Shown: positions 8,260 to 15,942 of the stretch, in pieces | Layout: every line of letters begins with the position of its first letter | Numbering within the stretch: the stretch's first letter is position 1 | Source: an uncultured Actinomycetes bacterium | GTDB taxonomy: Bacteria > Actinomycetota > Acidimicrobiia > Acidimicrobiales > RAAP-2 | Assembly: GCA_903854175.1 (NCBI GenBank) | Contig: CAINVQ010000200.1 | Coordinates: 1-20,015, forward strand | Direction of reading: 5' to 3' | Length of the DNA stretch: 20,015 bases | Position numbers and translations under genes: made by a program | The notes under the pieces: generated by a model | Database searches by the model: none | The model's input: the letters and a program-made list of their open reading frames with translations, nothing else | What the model was told of the DNA's origin: nothing

Positions 8260-8471
8260 TTCTCCGTCTCATCATCCGAGTCATTCCACTTTGGCTTGTG
8301 AGGCTTCACACCAAGGAAACGGTCGAGCGCAAGGCCACCGAGAATAAGAACAGCCAAAATTGGTGGAATTGCCAATGGAGTCAAAAGACTTGTAACTCCA
8401 TTTATTTCCAAGAACCACAAGAAGGCGTAAATGATTGTCAGAAGAACAAGAACAGTCTTTGTTACTCTCAT
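8256..8471 (-). CDS. small two-helix membrane protein of unknown function
   Basis: I do not recognise this 71-residue protein. It has two predicted membrane helices (about residues 5-21 and 28-53) separated by a short loop containing Asn-Gly. A short cytosol-type tail follows that is first basic (KPHKPKW) and then strongly acidic (NDSDDETEK). The start was placed at ATG 8471 because its ATGA overlap with the uppS stop matches the coupling seen throughout the operon. A longer frame reaching 8597 would overlap uppS by 130 bases, and its extra residues look like an out-of-frame shadow. The stop overlaps the recO GTG by four bases. Sandwiched between uppS and recO, it may act at the membrane near undecaprenyl-phosphate metabolism, but that is only a positional guess. 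Confidence 0.78.
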   Translation of the reverse strand: MRVTKTVLVLLTIIYAFLWFLEINGVTSLLTPLAIPPILAVLILGGLALDRFLGVKPHKPKWNDSDDETEK

Positions 8472-9208
8472 TTGTCTAATCCTCCAAAGCGACGTTCTCT
8501 TTGCTGAAATTCTTCTACAGCCTTGAACAAGTCTTCCCGACGAAAGTCCGGCCAGAGAACATCTGTGAAAACCATTTCGGTATACGCCATTTCCCAAAGT
8601 AGAAAGTTTGATGTTCGGTATTCCCCAGATGTTCTAATCACAAGATCTGGGTCCGCTATTTCAGGGTGATAGAGACGCGAGCGAATAGCTTTTTCATCAA
8701 TCTTGTTAACAGGAACTTTGTCTTTGACGAGCTGTTGCACTGCATCAACAATCTCAGCTCTTCCGCCATAGTTAAAAGCAATATTGAGCGTCATTGTTTT
8801 ATTCTTTTTAGTTAGTTCTTCGGCTTCTTCAATGCGCTTGAGCACACCCTTTGGAACACGCCAGTCACGTCGACCAGAAAAAACAATTCGAACGCCCTCT
8901 GCGTGCAGCTCATGTTGACGACGTTCCATAAGATTTCGATTGAAATTCATTAAGTAGCGAACTTCATCAACTGGTCGTCGCCAGTTTTCAGTTGAGAAAG
9001 CGTAGAGAGTGAGAGCTTTGACTCCAATACTCAGTGCTCCATAGACAGTGTCGACAATTGAGGCTTCACCTGCACCATGGCCTTCAGTTCGGGCAAGACC
9101 TTGACGCTGAGCCCAGCGACCATTGCCATCCATCACCACAGCTACGTGCTGGGGCACGCCAGAACGCTCTATGGAGCGCGGAACCGGGACTGGACGTGGA
9201 TCAGGCAC
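8468..9208 (-). CDS. uppS: isoprenyl transferase (undecaprenyl diphosphate synthase family)
   Basis: A 246-residue cis-prenyltransferase that condenses isopentenyl diphosphate units onto an allylic primer to build the polyprenyl carrier for peptidoglycan and other cell-wall polymers. All signature regions are visible: HVAVVMDGNGRWAQ (21-34) with the catalytic Asp27, the substrate-binding FSTENW (71-76), NIAFNYGGR (142-150) and RTSGEYRTSNFLLWEMAY (192-209), which carries the pyrophosphate-binding arginines. Chain length of the product cannot be told from sequence alone. The start is GTG at 9208, with no clear ribosome binding site but a TAGGTT box six bases upstream, suggesting a leaderless message. 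It is the first gene of a seven-gene - strand operon. Confidence 0.95.
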   Translation of the reverse strand: MPDPRPVPVPRSIERSGVPQHVAVVMDGNGRWAQRQGLARTEGHGAGEASIVDTVYGALSIGVKALTLYAFSTENWRRPVDEVRYLMNFNRNLMERRQHELHAEGVRIVFSGRRDWRVPKGVLKRIEEAEELTKKNKTMTLNIAFNYGGRAEIVDAVQQLVKDKVPVNKIDEKAIRSRLYHPEIADPDLVIRTSGEYRTSNFLLWEMAYTEMVFTDVLWPDFRREDLFKAVEEFQQRERRFGGLDK

Positions 9209-9214
9209 ACATAA

Positions 9215-9220
9215 AACCTA
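9215..9220 (-). promoter_or_regulatory. candidate -10 box for the uppS operon (leaderless)
   Basis: On the - strand the hexamer TAGGTT ends exactly six bases before the GTG of uppS. A TANNNT box followed by 6-7 bases and the start codon is the standard layout for leaderless transcripts in Actinobacteria. No convincing -35 box or Shine-Dalgarno sequence is visible. This is a pattern-based prediction. Confidence 0.5.
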
Positions 9221-9254
9221 GCCCCAATCAGTAAAAGGGCTGCACTTCACCCTC

Positions 9255-9260
9255 TAAGGT
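9255..9260 (+). promoter_or_regulatory. candidate -10 box (or ribosome binding site) for the DinG-like helicase gene
   Basis: The hexamer TAAGGT lies exactly six bases before the GTG at 9267, mirroring the arrangement on the uppS side of the same 58-base intergenic region. It could be a leaderless -10 element. The AAGG core could instead serve as a Shine-Dalgarno site with a spacing of 7 bases, so the two readings compete. No good -35 box is visible. Confidence 0.4.
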
Positions 9261-9266
9261 CGACTC

Positions 9267-11228
9267 GTGGAATCCTTCGACCCAGATGACGACATGCCCT
9301 ACGTAGAGCAGTCTGAGGACCGTGGAATTCAGCTGGACGAAGATGTCGTTGAGATTGACGCCGAACGCGCTCTCGAACTTTTAGACCGGATCACCATGAA
9401 CTTGCCGGGTGGCGGGGAAAGCCGCGATGGCCAGCGGAATATGGTTCGCGCAGTTGCAGCCGCATTTTCACGCAGAAAACATCTAGTCGTTGAAGCAGGC
9501 ACCGGTGTTGGAAAATCCCTCGCCTACCTAATTCCAGCCGCAATGAGTGGGCACCGAGTCGTCATCGCAACTGCCACAAAAAATCTCCAGGACCAACTCT
9601 TTTCAAAAGATGCGCCAACCGTTGCGCAATTTTCCAGTCGAACAAAAGTTGCAATTTTGAAGGGCAAACAGAACTATCTCTGTAGAAACCGTGCGCAAAG
9701 TGTTAGCGGTGGAGCTCAGATGAGTTTTGATGATGGCTCTGAAGTTCCAAAAGGCGTAGCTGACCAGATGAGGAGAATCCTTGCTTGGTCAAATGAAACT
9801 ACGACCGGTGATCGTGATGAAATTCCTTTCGAAATCGACTCCAGAGCATGGCGAGGGCTTTCAGTAACACCGCAAGAGTGTTTGGGCCGTGCCCAGTGTC
9901 CACAAGGTGGAAACTGTTTTGCTGAACTTGCCAAAGACCGTGCCGCAGATAGCAACATCTTGATTGTCAACACGCACCTCTATGCCGCACACTTAGCATC
10001 AGGCGCCATGCTGCTTCCAGCGCATGAATTTGTAGTCTTCGATGAAGCGCACGAAGTTCTCGATATCTTCGCATCACTTCTTGGCACTTCACTAACCCCA
10101 CAGCGTCTTCGTGCGCTCGCAGGCGTTGCTCGGCCACTGCTTGGAAATGACTATGTAAATAAGTGCCTTGACCTTGTGGTGGCGGCGGACCGACTTTCAA
10201 CTTCACTTGAAATTCAGTTCGAGAGTAATGAACTCACTGGATTAAATGAAGACTGCGCACGAGAAATAGCGGCGGCGACAGAACTCGTTACTCAAATTAT
10301 TGAAGCCATTAGAGCGGTCACTATTACTGACCCCGATGAAGAAGCTCGACGAATACGAACACTTGGGCCTGCTGTTCATCTAAATAATGATCTGGCTCGC
10401 ATCAACAGCCTCAAAAAGGGAGAACTCCTCTTCCTGGTGAAGCGTGAACGAGAAATTGAGATTGAAGTTTCGCTCGTGGACGTTGGCCCTCGTCTTCATG
10501 ATGATCTGTGGGGCAGCGTTACAGCGGTGCTAACTAGTGCCACGATTCCTGATTCACTGCCAAAGAGTTTGGGGCTCGAAGATGACTGCGTGGTCGAACA
10601 TTTCGACAGTCCATTCGACTACCAATCAAACTCATTGCTTTATGTTCCAGATAACTTTCCAGGTCGCAATGAAGACAGCGCAGAGGCAGCGATTATTGAA
10701 GAGCTCGTCGATCTAATCACTGCGGCAAAGGGTCGAACTCTGGCACTCTTTACGAATCGCTCTGTCATGAACAGGGTTTCTGAAGCAGTAAAAGAACGAG
10801 TACCGACACCAATCCTGGTCCAGGGAACATTGTCGCGTCAGCGAATAATTGAGCAGTTCCGCGACATCTCTGAAGCGAGCCTCTTCGCGGTTGCCAGCTT
10901 TTGGCAAGGCATTGACGTCCCTGGCCACTCACTCAGCTTGGTAACAATTGACCGACTCCCCTTCAGTGTTCCAGGGGATCCACTCGCAGAAGCACGACGA
11001 GAACAGTCAACAAACCCCTTCATGGAAGTTGACCTACCCAGAGCTTCAATGTTGCTGGCACAAGGTGTTGGACGACTCATCCGCTCAAAAACGGACCGAG
11101 GCGTAGTTGCTGTGCTTGACACAAGACTCGCAGAAGCACGATATCGCGGTGCAATGTTTAAGAAACTTCCACCAATGAAACGCACTCGCGATAAAGCTGA
11201 AGTTGTTTCGTTCCTAGAAAGTATTTAG
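9267..11228 (+). CDS. dinG: DinG/XPD-family Fe-S ATP-dependent DNA helicase
   Basis: A 653-residue superfamily 2 helicase of the DinG/YoaA/XPD group, 5'-to-3' enzymes that unwind forks, D-loops or R-loops. A Q-motif-like SRDGQRNM (52-59) precedes Walker A AGTGVGKS (77-84). Four cysteines for the 4Fe-4S cluster are at 139, 205, 211 and 217, so the iron-sulfur domain appears intact. Walker B is DEAH (259-262). Late motifs QGIDVPGHSLSLVTIDRLPF and QGVGRLIRS are present. There is no N-terminal exonuclease domain. The GTG start at 9267 is the first after the divergent uppS promoter region. The gene stands alone on the + strand and converges on era with a four-base stop-to-stop overlap. The name dinG is by family; YoaA-type function is equally possible. 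Confidence 0.93.
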   Translation: MESFDPDDDMPYVEQSEDRGIQLDEDVVEIDAERALELLDRITMNLPGGGESRDGQRNMVRAVAAAFSRRKHLVVEAGTGVGKSLAYLIPAAMSGHRVVIATATKNLQDQLFSKDAPTVAQFSSRTKVAILKGKQNYLCRNRAQSVSGGAQMSFDDGSEVPKGVADQMRRILAWSNETTTGDRDEIPFEIDSRAWRGLSVTPQECLGRAQCPQGGNCFAELAKDRAADSNILIVNTHLYAAHLASGAMLLPAHEFVVFDEAHEVLDIFASLLGTSLTPQRLRALAGVARPLLGNDYVNKCLDLVVAADRLSTSLEIQFESNELTGLNEDCAREIAAATELVTQIIEAIRAVTITDPDEEARRIRTLGPAVHLNNDLARINSLKKGELLFLVKREREIEIEVSLVDVGPRLHDDLWGSVTAVLTSATIPDSLPKSLGLEDDCVVEHFDSPFDYQSNSLLYVPDNFPGRNEDSAEAAIIEELVDLITAAKGRTLALFTNRSVMNRVSEAVKERVPTPILVQGTLSRQRIIEQFRDISEASLFAVASFWQGIDVPGHSLSLVTIDRLPFSVPGDPLAEARREQSTNPFMEVDLPRASMLLAQGVGRLIRSKTDRGVVAVLDTRLAEARYRGAMFKKLPPMKRTRDKAEVVSFLESI

Positions 11229-12130
11229 TAACCGAAACGGTCGAGCATGTCGTCACGCTTTTGCCAACCAGGCTCGACTGACACTTTTAGCTCTAAAAAG
11301 CAGCCTTCAGGAAGTTGACGACGAGCTGCGATCCCAACATCTTTCAGGAGTTGGCCGCCTTTTCCAATAACCATTCCTTTTTGGCTCTCACGTTCCACCA
11401 GAATTTCTACAGTGATGTGTGGCCATTCAAACTCAGTAACGCGACAGTGAATTGAGTGCGGTAACTCTTGCTTGGTCTTTCGAACTAACTGTTCACGAAC
11501 AAGTTCAGCCACCCAGATTGCTTCTGGTACATCAGAAACTTCATCCTCGGGGAATAGAAATGGTGAGTCAGGCATTGCGGCCATCACGTACTTCAACAGC
11601 TCTGTCGTTCCTTCACCAGTCTTGGCTGAAACCGGGAAATACTCAACGCGTGGAATGACAGCTGTGAGTGATCGCTCTTCAGCAATTTCTTGCACCGCGA
11701 CAGTTGCGGCCATAAGTTGCTTAGCGACTGCTTCACGACCTGGCTTATCCATTTTGTTAACAATCAACACTGGACGAGGACCATTTGGGTGACGAGCAGA
11801 TTCGAGCATTGCTTGAATAACTGTGCGGTCCCCTGGGCCAATTGATGCGCCAGCTTCAATGACAGCCATAACAACATCTACGCCTTCAGCTGCAGTTCTG
11901 GCCGTGGCGTTAAGTCGACCACCGAGAGAGGTCTTAGGGCGGTGAATTCCAGGAGTGTCTACAAAGATGACCTGAATGTCACCTTCAGTGAATACTCCTC
12001 TAATTGCGTTACGTGTCGTATTAGGTGTTGACGATGTAATCGAAATTTTTGTTCCAATTATTTGATTGATGAGCGTTGACTTACCAACGTTCGGGCGACC
12101 AAGAATCGCCGCGAATCCAGACTTCGTCAC
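11225..12130 (-). CDS. era: GTPase Era
   Basis: A 301-residue GTPase that binds 16S rRNA and the 30S precursor during ribosome assembly. The N-terminal G domain shows G1 GRPNVGKS (11-18), G2 TTR (38-40), G3 DTPG (58-61), G4 NKMD (125-128) and G5 SAK (168-170). A C-terminal KH domain contains VIGKGG (254-259), which contacts the 3' end of 16S rRNA. Length is normal. The start is GTG at 12130, overlapping the CNNM/CBS gene stop as GTGA. It is the last gene of the hrcA-led operon and overlaps the helicase gene by four bases at the 3' end, with no terminator hairpin between them. Confidence 0.96.
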   Translation of the reverse strand: MTKSGFAAILGRPNVGKSTLINQIIGTKISITSSTPNTTRNAIRGVFTEGDIQVIFVDTPGIHRPKTSLGGRLNATARTAAEGVDVVMAVIEAGASIGPGDRTVIQAMLESARHPNGPRPVLIVNKMDKPGREAVAKQLMAATVAVQEIAEERSLTAVIPRVEYFPVSAKTGEGTTELLKYVMAAMPDSPFLFPEDEVSDVPEAIWVAELVREQLVRKTKQELPHSIHCRVTEFEWPHITVEILVERESQKGMVIGKGGQLLKDVGIAARRQLPEGCFLELKVSVEPGWQKRDDMLDRFGY

Positions 12131-13407
12131 TCCTGCTCCTGTACTGGTTCAATAAGAACCTCTTCGATACGTACTCCGTCAATGCGGACCACAGTCAAGC
12201 GGTAGTGCTCGGTATCAAAAGAGTCTCCCACTTCTGGGACGTCACCAGCGAGGTCGAGTACTAATCCGCCAACTGTGTCCCAAGCACCGGTAGGTAGAGA
12301 GAGCGAGTATTCATCATTGACGTCGTCGATGTTTTCTCGGCCACTGACGACAATTCCAGCTTCAATTGACTGAATTTCTTCTTCAACCTCGACTGGGTCA
12401 GATTCATCGGTGATTTCACCAACCAGCTCTTCCAAAATGTCTTCAAGAGTCACGAGACCAGCTGTTCCACCGTGTTCGTCAATAACAATGCACATGTGGG
12501 TTTTGGCTTGACGAATCTCGGTAAGTAGTAGCGCAACCTTTTTTGTTTCGGGAACAAATCGTGGCTCGCCCATTCCAACACTGATTGACTCGTCGCCACG
12601 TCCTTCTGCAACAAGACCCGCAAGGTGTCGAAGATTGACAATCCCTACAACATCATCAATGTCTTCACCAGTAACTGGAATGCGTGTTCGCCCTGTAGTG
12701 ATTGCTAGATCTAAAGCTTCGCGAACAGTTGCATTCGCAGATAATTCAACAATGTCAGTACGTGGCACCATGATTTCTCGAACAATCGTGTCACCGAATT
12801 CAATCACTGAGTGAATAAAGTTTCGTTCTTCAGAAGCGATTGCTTCATCTTCATGTGCAACGTCAGCCATTGCGAGCACTTCAGATTCAGTCATTCGATG
12901 TGAACTTGTGCTTTCGCCAAGTAGTCCAATCGCACCATCGGCAATTGCGAGCAGAAGTCGAGAGATCCATTTGATTGGCCAGAACTTAAGAATGCTTCCA
13001 ACAATCGGTGCGGTTGAGAGCGCAGATTTATCTGGGTGCTGCACTGCATAGTTTTTCGGAATTGCTTCAAAGATCACAAAGATCACTAAAACTTCACCAA
13101 CAGTCGCAACAAATACTCCCGCCGCGCCAAATAAACGTTCTGCAAGCACACCAACCATGGTTGCTGAAACAAGCTGACAAATAAGGATGAGTAGGAGCAA
13201 AGGATTTAGGAACTTCTCAGGAGCTTCGGCAAGCTGCACGAGTGCCCTACCTCCACGACGTCCTTCATCTCGAAGTGAGCGTGCCCGAGACTTGTTCATG
13301 CGAACAAGTGCAGTTTCTGCCAAGGCAAAGAATCCGGCCATGAGAAGTAGCGCAAGAACTGTTACTGATAAATAGGTGTCGCCAGTAGACCAGGCAGTTG
13401 CAATCAT
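12127..13407 (-). CDS. CNNM/CorC-like membrane protein with paired CBS domains
   Basis: A 426-residue HlyC/CorC-family protein. An N-terminal DUF21/CNNM transmembrane domain (about 1-165, roughly three to four helices) is followed by paired CBS domains that begin with REIMVPRTDIVEL (210-222). They continue through DEHGGTAGLVTLEDILEELVGEI (310-332). A C-terminal CorC_HlyC/transporter-associated domain occupies about 345-420. Family members are implicated in magnesium and cobalt homeostasis; the old label hemolysin is not supported functionally. The ATG at 13407 overlaps the ybeY stop by four bases, and the stop overlaps era. Position between ybeY and era is conserved across many Actinobacteria and proteobacteria (ybeY-ybeX). 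A Mg2+ link to ribosome assembly is plausible but inferred. Confidence 0.93.
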   Translation of the reverse strand: MIATAWSTGDTYLSVTVLALLLMAGFFALAETALVRMNKSRARSLRDEGRRGGRALVQLAEAPEKFLNPLLLLILICQLVSATMVGVLAERLFGAAGVFVATVGEVLVIFVIFEAIPKNYAVQHPDKSALSTAPIVGSILKFWPIKWISRLLLAIADGAIGLLGESTSSHRMTESEVLAMADVAHEDEAIASEERNFIHSVIEFGDTIVREIMVPRTDIVELSANATVREALDLAITTGRTRIPVTGEDIDDVVGIVNLRHLAGLVAEGRGDESISVGMGEPRFVPETKKVALLLTEIRQAKTHMCIVIDEHGGTAGLVTLEDILEELVGEITDESDPVEVEEEIQSIEAGIVVSGRENIDDVNDEYSLSLPTGAWDTVGGLVLDLAGDVPEVGDSFDTEHYRLTVVRIDGVRIEEVLIEPVQEQE

Positions 13408-13910
13408 GATTCATTCTTTCGGTAGTGACGGCTGAGAAGTTCGCGTTCACGAGCTTCCATCCGTTCTGCTTCTTCATCAACCATGTGGTCCCAACCAAGG
13501 AGGTGCAACACGCCATGAACTACAAGCAAGGCAACTTCATCATCAAACGTGCATTCATGCTCAATTGCATTGCGTGCTGCAACTGAAGGGCAGATAACAA
13601 TATCTCCTACTAGTTGGGGAATCTCTAAGGCTGGTGGCTCGCCCGGGCCGCTGCCGCCAGCATCTGGCACTCGCCCAGTTGGCTCGGGTTCATTATCAAT
13701 TGGAAAGCTGAGTACATCGGTTGGGCCATCTTTGCCCATGAACTGTTTATTCAACGCAGCAATAGTTGGTTCGTCAGAGAAAATTAACGAAACTTCAGCG
13801 AGACCCCGCACGCCTTCGTCGCTTAGCGCTCCTTGAGCGAGAGCAATCCAGCGTTCTAGATCAATATCGAACTCGTGCTGCTCATCGGCAGCGTAAATAT
13901 CAATGGTCAT
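13404..13910 (-). CDS. ybeY: endoribonuclease YbeY (16S rRNA maturation)
   Basis: A 168-residue zinc metalloprotein involved in 16S rRNA 3'-end processing and 70S quality control. The metal site is HGVLHLLGWDH, with His132, His136 and His142; the usual tyrosine before Asp-His is Trp here, a common variation. The upstream FMGKDGPTDVLSFP (57-70) is also diagnostic. A Gly/Pro-rich insertion (about 74-97, including GGSGPGEPP) lengthens the loop before the GDIVICP strand. The start ATG at 13910 overlaps phoH as ATGA, and the stop overlaps the CNNM/CBS gene. Its location upstream of the CorC-like gene and era matches the conserved ribosome-maturation neighbourhood. Confidence 0.95.
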   Translation of the reverse strand: MTIDIYAADEQHEFDIDLERWIALAQGALSDEGVRGLAEVSLIFSDEPTIAALNKQFMGKDGPTDVLSFPIDNEPEPTGRVPDAGGSGPGEPPALEIPQLVGDIVICPSVAARNAIEHECTFDDEVALLVVHGVLHLLGWDHMVDEEAERMEARERELLSRHYRKNES

Positions 13911-14872
13911 GACTGGTAGTTGTCGAATGCGGTGACAATGTCCGCAACAATACGGTGACGCACAACATCTTTTGCGCCAAGGTGAATAAAACTAATGCCA
14001 TCAACATTCCAAAGAATTTTCTCAATATTCGCGAGTCCGCTCAGTTTGCCATTGAGGTCAACCTGAGTAACGTCACCTGTTACGACTGCCTTTGAATTAA
14101 AGCCAATACGTGTGAGGAACATCTTCATCTGTTCAGGAGTCGTGTTCTGTGCTTCGTCAAGAATTATGAAGGAGTCATTTAGAGTTCTTCCTCGCATGAA
14201 TGCGAGTGGTGCAACTTCAATGGTTCCATTAGCAATCATGCGCTGCGCACCTTCAGGGCCAACCATGTCATAGAGCGCGTCGTAGAGAGGGCGAAGGTAA
14301 GGATCAATCTTGGCCATTAGGTCACCTGGCAAGAAACCAAGGTGTTCACCAGCTTCAACAGCAGGACGAGTAAGGACAATTCGGTTTACTTGTCGTCGAT
14401 GTAGTGCTTGCACTGCTTGGGCCACGGCCAAGTAACTCTTTCCAGTTCCTGCTGGTCCAATTCCAAAGGTGATGATTGATGAATCAATGGCATCGGTGTA
14501 GCGCTTCTGGCCAGCAGTTGATGGGCGGATGGCTTTACCCTTGGCGCCACGAACCACTTCGTGCTTTAGAACTTCACTTGGACGTAGGTCGTCAGCGACC
14601 ATGTCTACTGTGCGTGAGATTTTTATTACGTCGAGCGCTTGACCACTTTCAAGAACCAGTACGAGCTCATCAAAGAGTCGAAGTACTTTTGCTGCATCAG
14701 GTCCCGTGACAGAGATCTGATTACCTTGAACACGAATCTTGGAAGCAGGAAATGACCTTTCAATTACTCGAAGGTGTTCATCTCTCGGTCCTAGCAACCC
14801 TGACATGAGGTGCGTGTTTGGTACAAAGGTGGTCGCCGTCATAGCCTCTTCGGCTTTGGCATCAAAGGTCAT
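13907..14872 (-). CDS. phoH: PhoH-like P-loop ATPase (YbeZ)
   Basis: A 321-residue PhoH/YbeZ-family ATPase. An N-terminal small domain (about 30-100) precedes the ATPase domain with Walker A GPAGTGKS (139-146), the family stretch VLTRPAVEAGEHLGFLPGD (166-184), Walker B IILDEAQN (236-243) and TGDVTQVDL (265-273). YbeZ partners with YbeY, encoded next, and is thought to act in RNA or rRNA processing; the name comes from phosphate-starvation induction in E. coli. The start was taken at ATG 14872 because it overlaps the HIT stop as ATGA. An ATG ten codons later (14842), with GAAGAGG just upstream, is an alternative. The stop overlaps ybeY. Confidence 0.95.
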   Translation of the reverse strand: MTFDAKAEEAMTATTFVPNTHLMSGLLGPRDEHLRVIERSFPASKIRVQGNQISVTGPDAAKVLRLFDELVLVLESGQALDVIKISRTVDMVADDLRPSEVLKHEVVRGAKGKAIRPSTAGQKRYTDAIDSSIITFGIGPAGTGKSYLAVAQAVQALHRRQVNRIVLTRPAVEAGEHLGFLPGDLMAKIDPYLRPLYDALYDMVGPEGAQRMIANGTIEVAPLAFMRGRTLNDSFIILDEAQNTTPEQMKMFLTRIGFNSKAVVTGDVTQVDLNGKLSGLANIEKILWNVDGISFIHLGAKDVVRHRIVADIVTAFDNYQS

Positions 14873-15213
14873 CCTGGGGGCCAGTCCAATCTGCGTCCAC
14901 CCAGCACATGCATGTGTAAGTGGGGCACGGTCATTTGCGCGTCTTCACCGATATTAAAAACAAGTCGGTATCCGCTTTCTTTGATTCCTTCGAGCTCAAC
15001 AACTTCTTGAGCGAGTAGAAAAAGATCATCAACAATGCCACCATGGTCACTAGTGACGTGACCAGCAGTTGCAATGTGTTGTTTTGGAATAACTAGAACG
15101 TGCACGGGGGCCTGAGGGGCAATGTCATAGAACGCGTACGCGGTGTCACTCTGTGCGACAGTCTTCGACGGAATCTCTCCCGCAACTATTTTGCAAAACA
15201 GGCAATCACTCAT
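14869..15213 (-). CDS. HIT family (HINT-type) nucleotide hydrolase
   Basis: A 114-residue histidine-triad protein of the HINT branch, which hydrolyses AMP-linked phosphoramidates and related adenosine nucleotides in the cytosol. The catalytic triad is PHLHMHVLGGR (97-107), giving His98, His100 and His102. Cys4 and Cys7 (CLFC) belong to the zinc site common in bacterial members. VHVLVIPKQHI (37-47) is the usual central strand and loop. Length is normal. The ATG at 15213 lies 15 bases after rsmE, the largest gap in the hrcA-era chain, and lacks a good ribosome binding site. The stop overlaps phoH. Its presence between rsmE and phoH is conserved in Actinobacteria. Confidence 0.94.
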   Translation of the reverse strand: MSDCLFCKIVAGEIPSKTVAQSDTAYAFYDIAPQAPVHVLVIPKQHIATAGHVTSDHGGIVDDLFLLAQEVVELEGIKESGYRLVFNIGEDAQMTVPHLHMHVLGGRRLDWPPG

Positions 15214-15228
15214 GTGTTGTAAACATCA

Positions 15229-15942
15229 TTACTCATGTGAGCGGCTATTTAGGGTAAATCCCCAGTCCCCAGCCCCGTAGGCCAGAAGCGATGCCGCTAC
15301 TACCCCGGCGGTGTCGCCTCGAAGGACGGTTGGACCCAGGCTGAGCTTTGTACGCTCCGTGCCCCATTCTTCAGGCGACCAGCCACCTTCAGGACCAATG
15401 GCTACGGCTTGCACACCGCTCCAGTCACTCGTACCACCAAAATCGGCAACACAAACGTTCACCGGAACGTCACTTATGTGTACTGGTTCATCAATAACAA
15501 TGTCGTATGTCCTGCGGCACTGACCACATGACTCAGCAGCAATGCGACGCCACCTCGACAACACTTTGTCCTTTACGTCGCCCTTGAACTTCACCGCAAT
15601 ACGGCTACTCATTAGTGGAACAATTCGACTTACTCCGAGCTCGGTTGCTTTAGCAACAACCCATTCACTTCGGTCTCCCTTTAGTGGGACGAGATACAAA
15701 ACAGTTTCTTTCGTTGCGAGGTCAGTTTCAACTGGTGTTACGCGAGTGATGCTCGAATCTGTGACCTCACATAGAGACCATGAGCCTTGGCCATTAGTAA
15801 CAACAATTTCTTCGCCACTTTTTGCTCGAAGCACTGTTCGTAGATGGTGTTCGTCGTCCTTGGTGAGTTCTGGGCGCTCAGGATTTTGAACTCGGAACTG
15901 ACCAAGCGCATCAATTCTGCGCTGCCAAAGTTCACTGCTCAC
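15229..15942 (-). CDS. rsmE: 16S rRNA (uracil-1498-N3)-methyltransferase RsmE
   Basis: A 237-residue SPOUT-class methyltransferase that adds N3-methyl to U1498 of 16S rRNA using SAM. An N-terminal PUA-like domain contains DEHHLRTVLRAKSGEEI (30-46). The C-terminal trefoil-knot domain contains KGDRSEWVVAKATELGV (88-104), AIGPEGGWSPEEW (181-193) and LGPTVLRGDTAG (202-213). The last normally reads close to LGxRILRTETA, so RGDTA is a modest variant. The start is GTG at 15942, overlapping the dnaJ stop as GTGA. Pairing of dnaJ with rsmE is widespread in bacteria. Confidence 0.94.
   Translation of the reverse strand: MSSELWQRRIDALGQFRVQNPERPELTKDDEHHLRTVLRAKSGEEIVVTNGQGSWSLCEVTDSSITRVTPVETDLATKETVLYLVPLKGDRSEWVVAKATELGVSRIVPLMSSRIAVKFKGDVKDKVLSRWRRIAAESCGQCRRTYDIVIDEPVHISDVPVNVCVADFGGTSDWSGVQAVAIGPEGGWSPEEWGTERTKLSLGPTVLRGDTAGVVAASLLAYGAGDWGFTLNSRSHE

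Noticed and set aside
8256..8597. A 113-residue version of the small membrane protein
   Set aside because: The extra 42 residues overlap the conserved C-terminus of uppS and resemble out-of-frame translation; the ATG at 8471 gives the ATGA overlap seen elsewhere in the operon.
9267..11228. The DinG-like helicase as part of a defence system (CasDinG or similar)
   Set aside because: There are no cas genes, repeats or nuclease partners nearby; the four Fe-S cysteines and motifs fit a housekeeping DinG/YoaA repair helicase.
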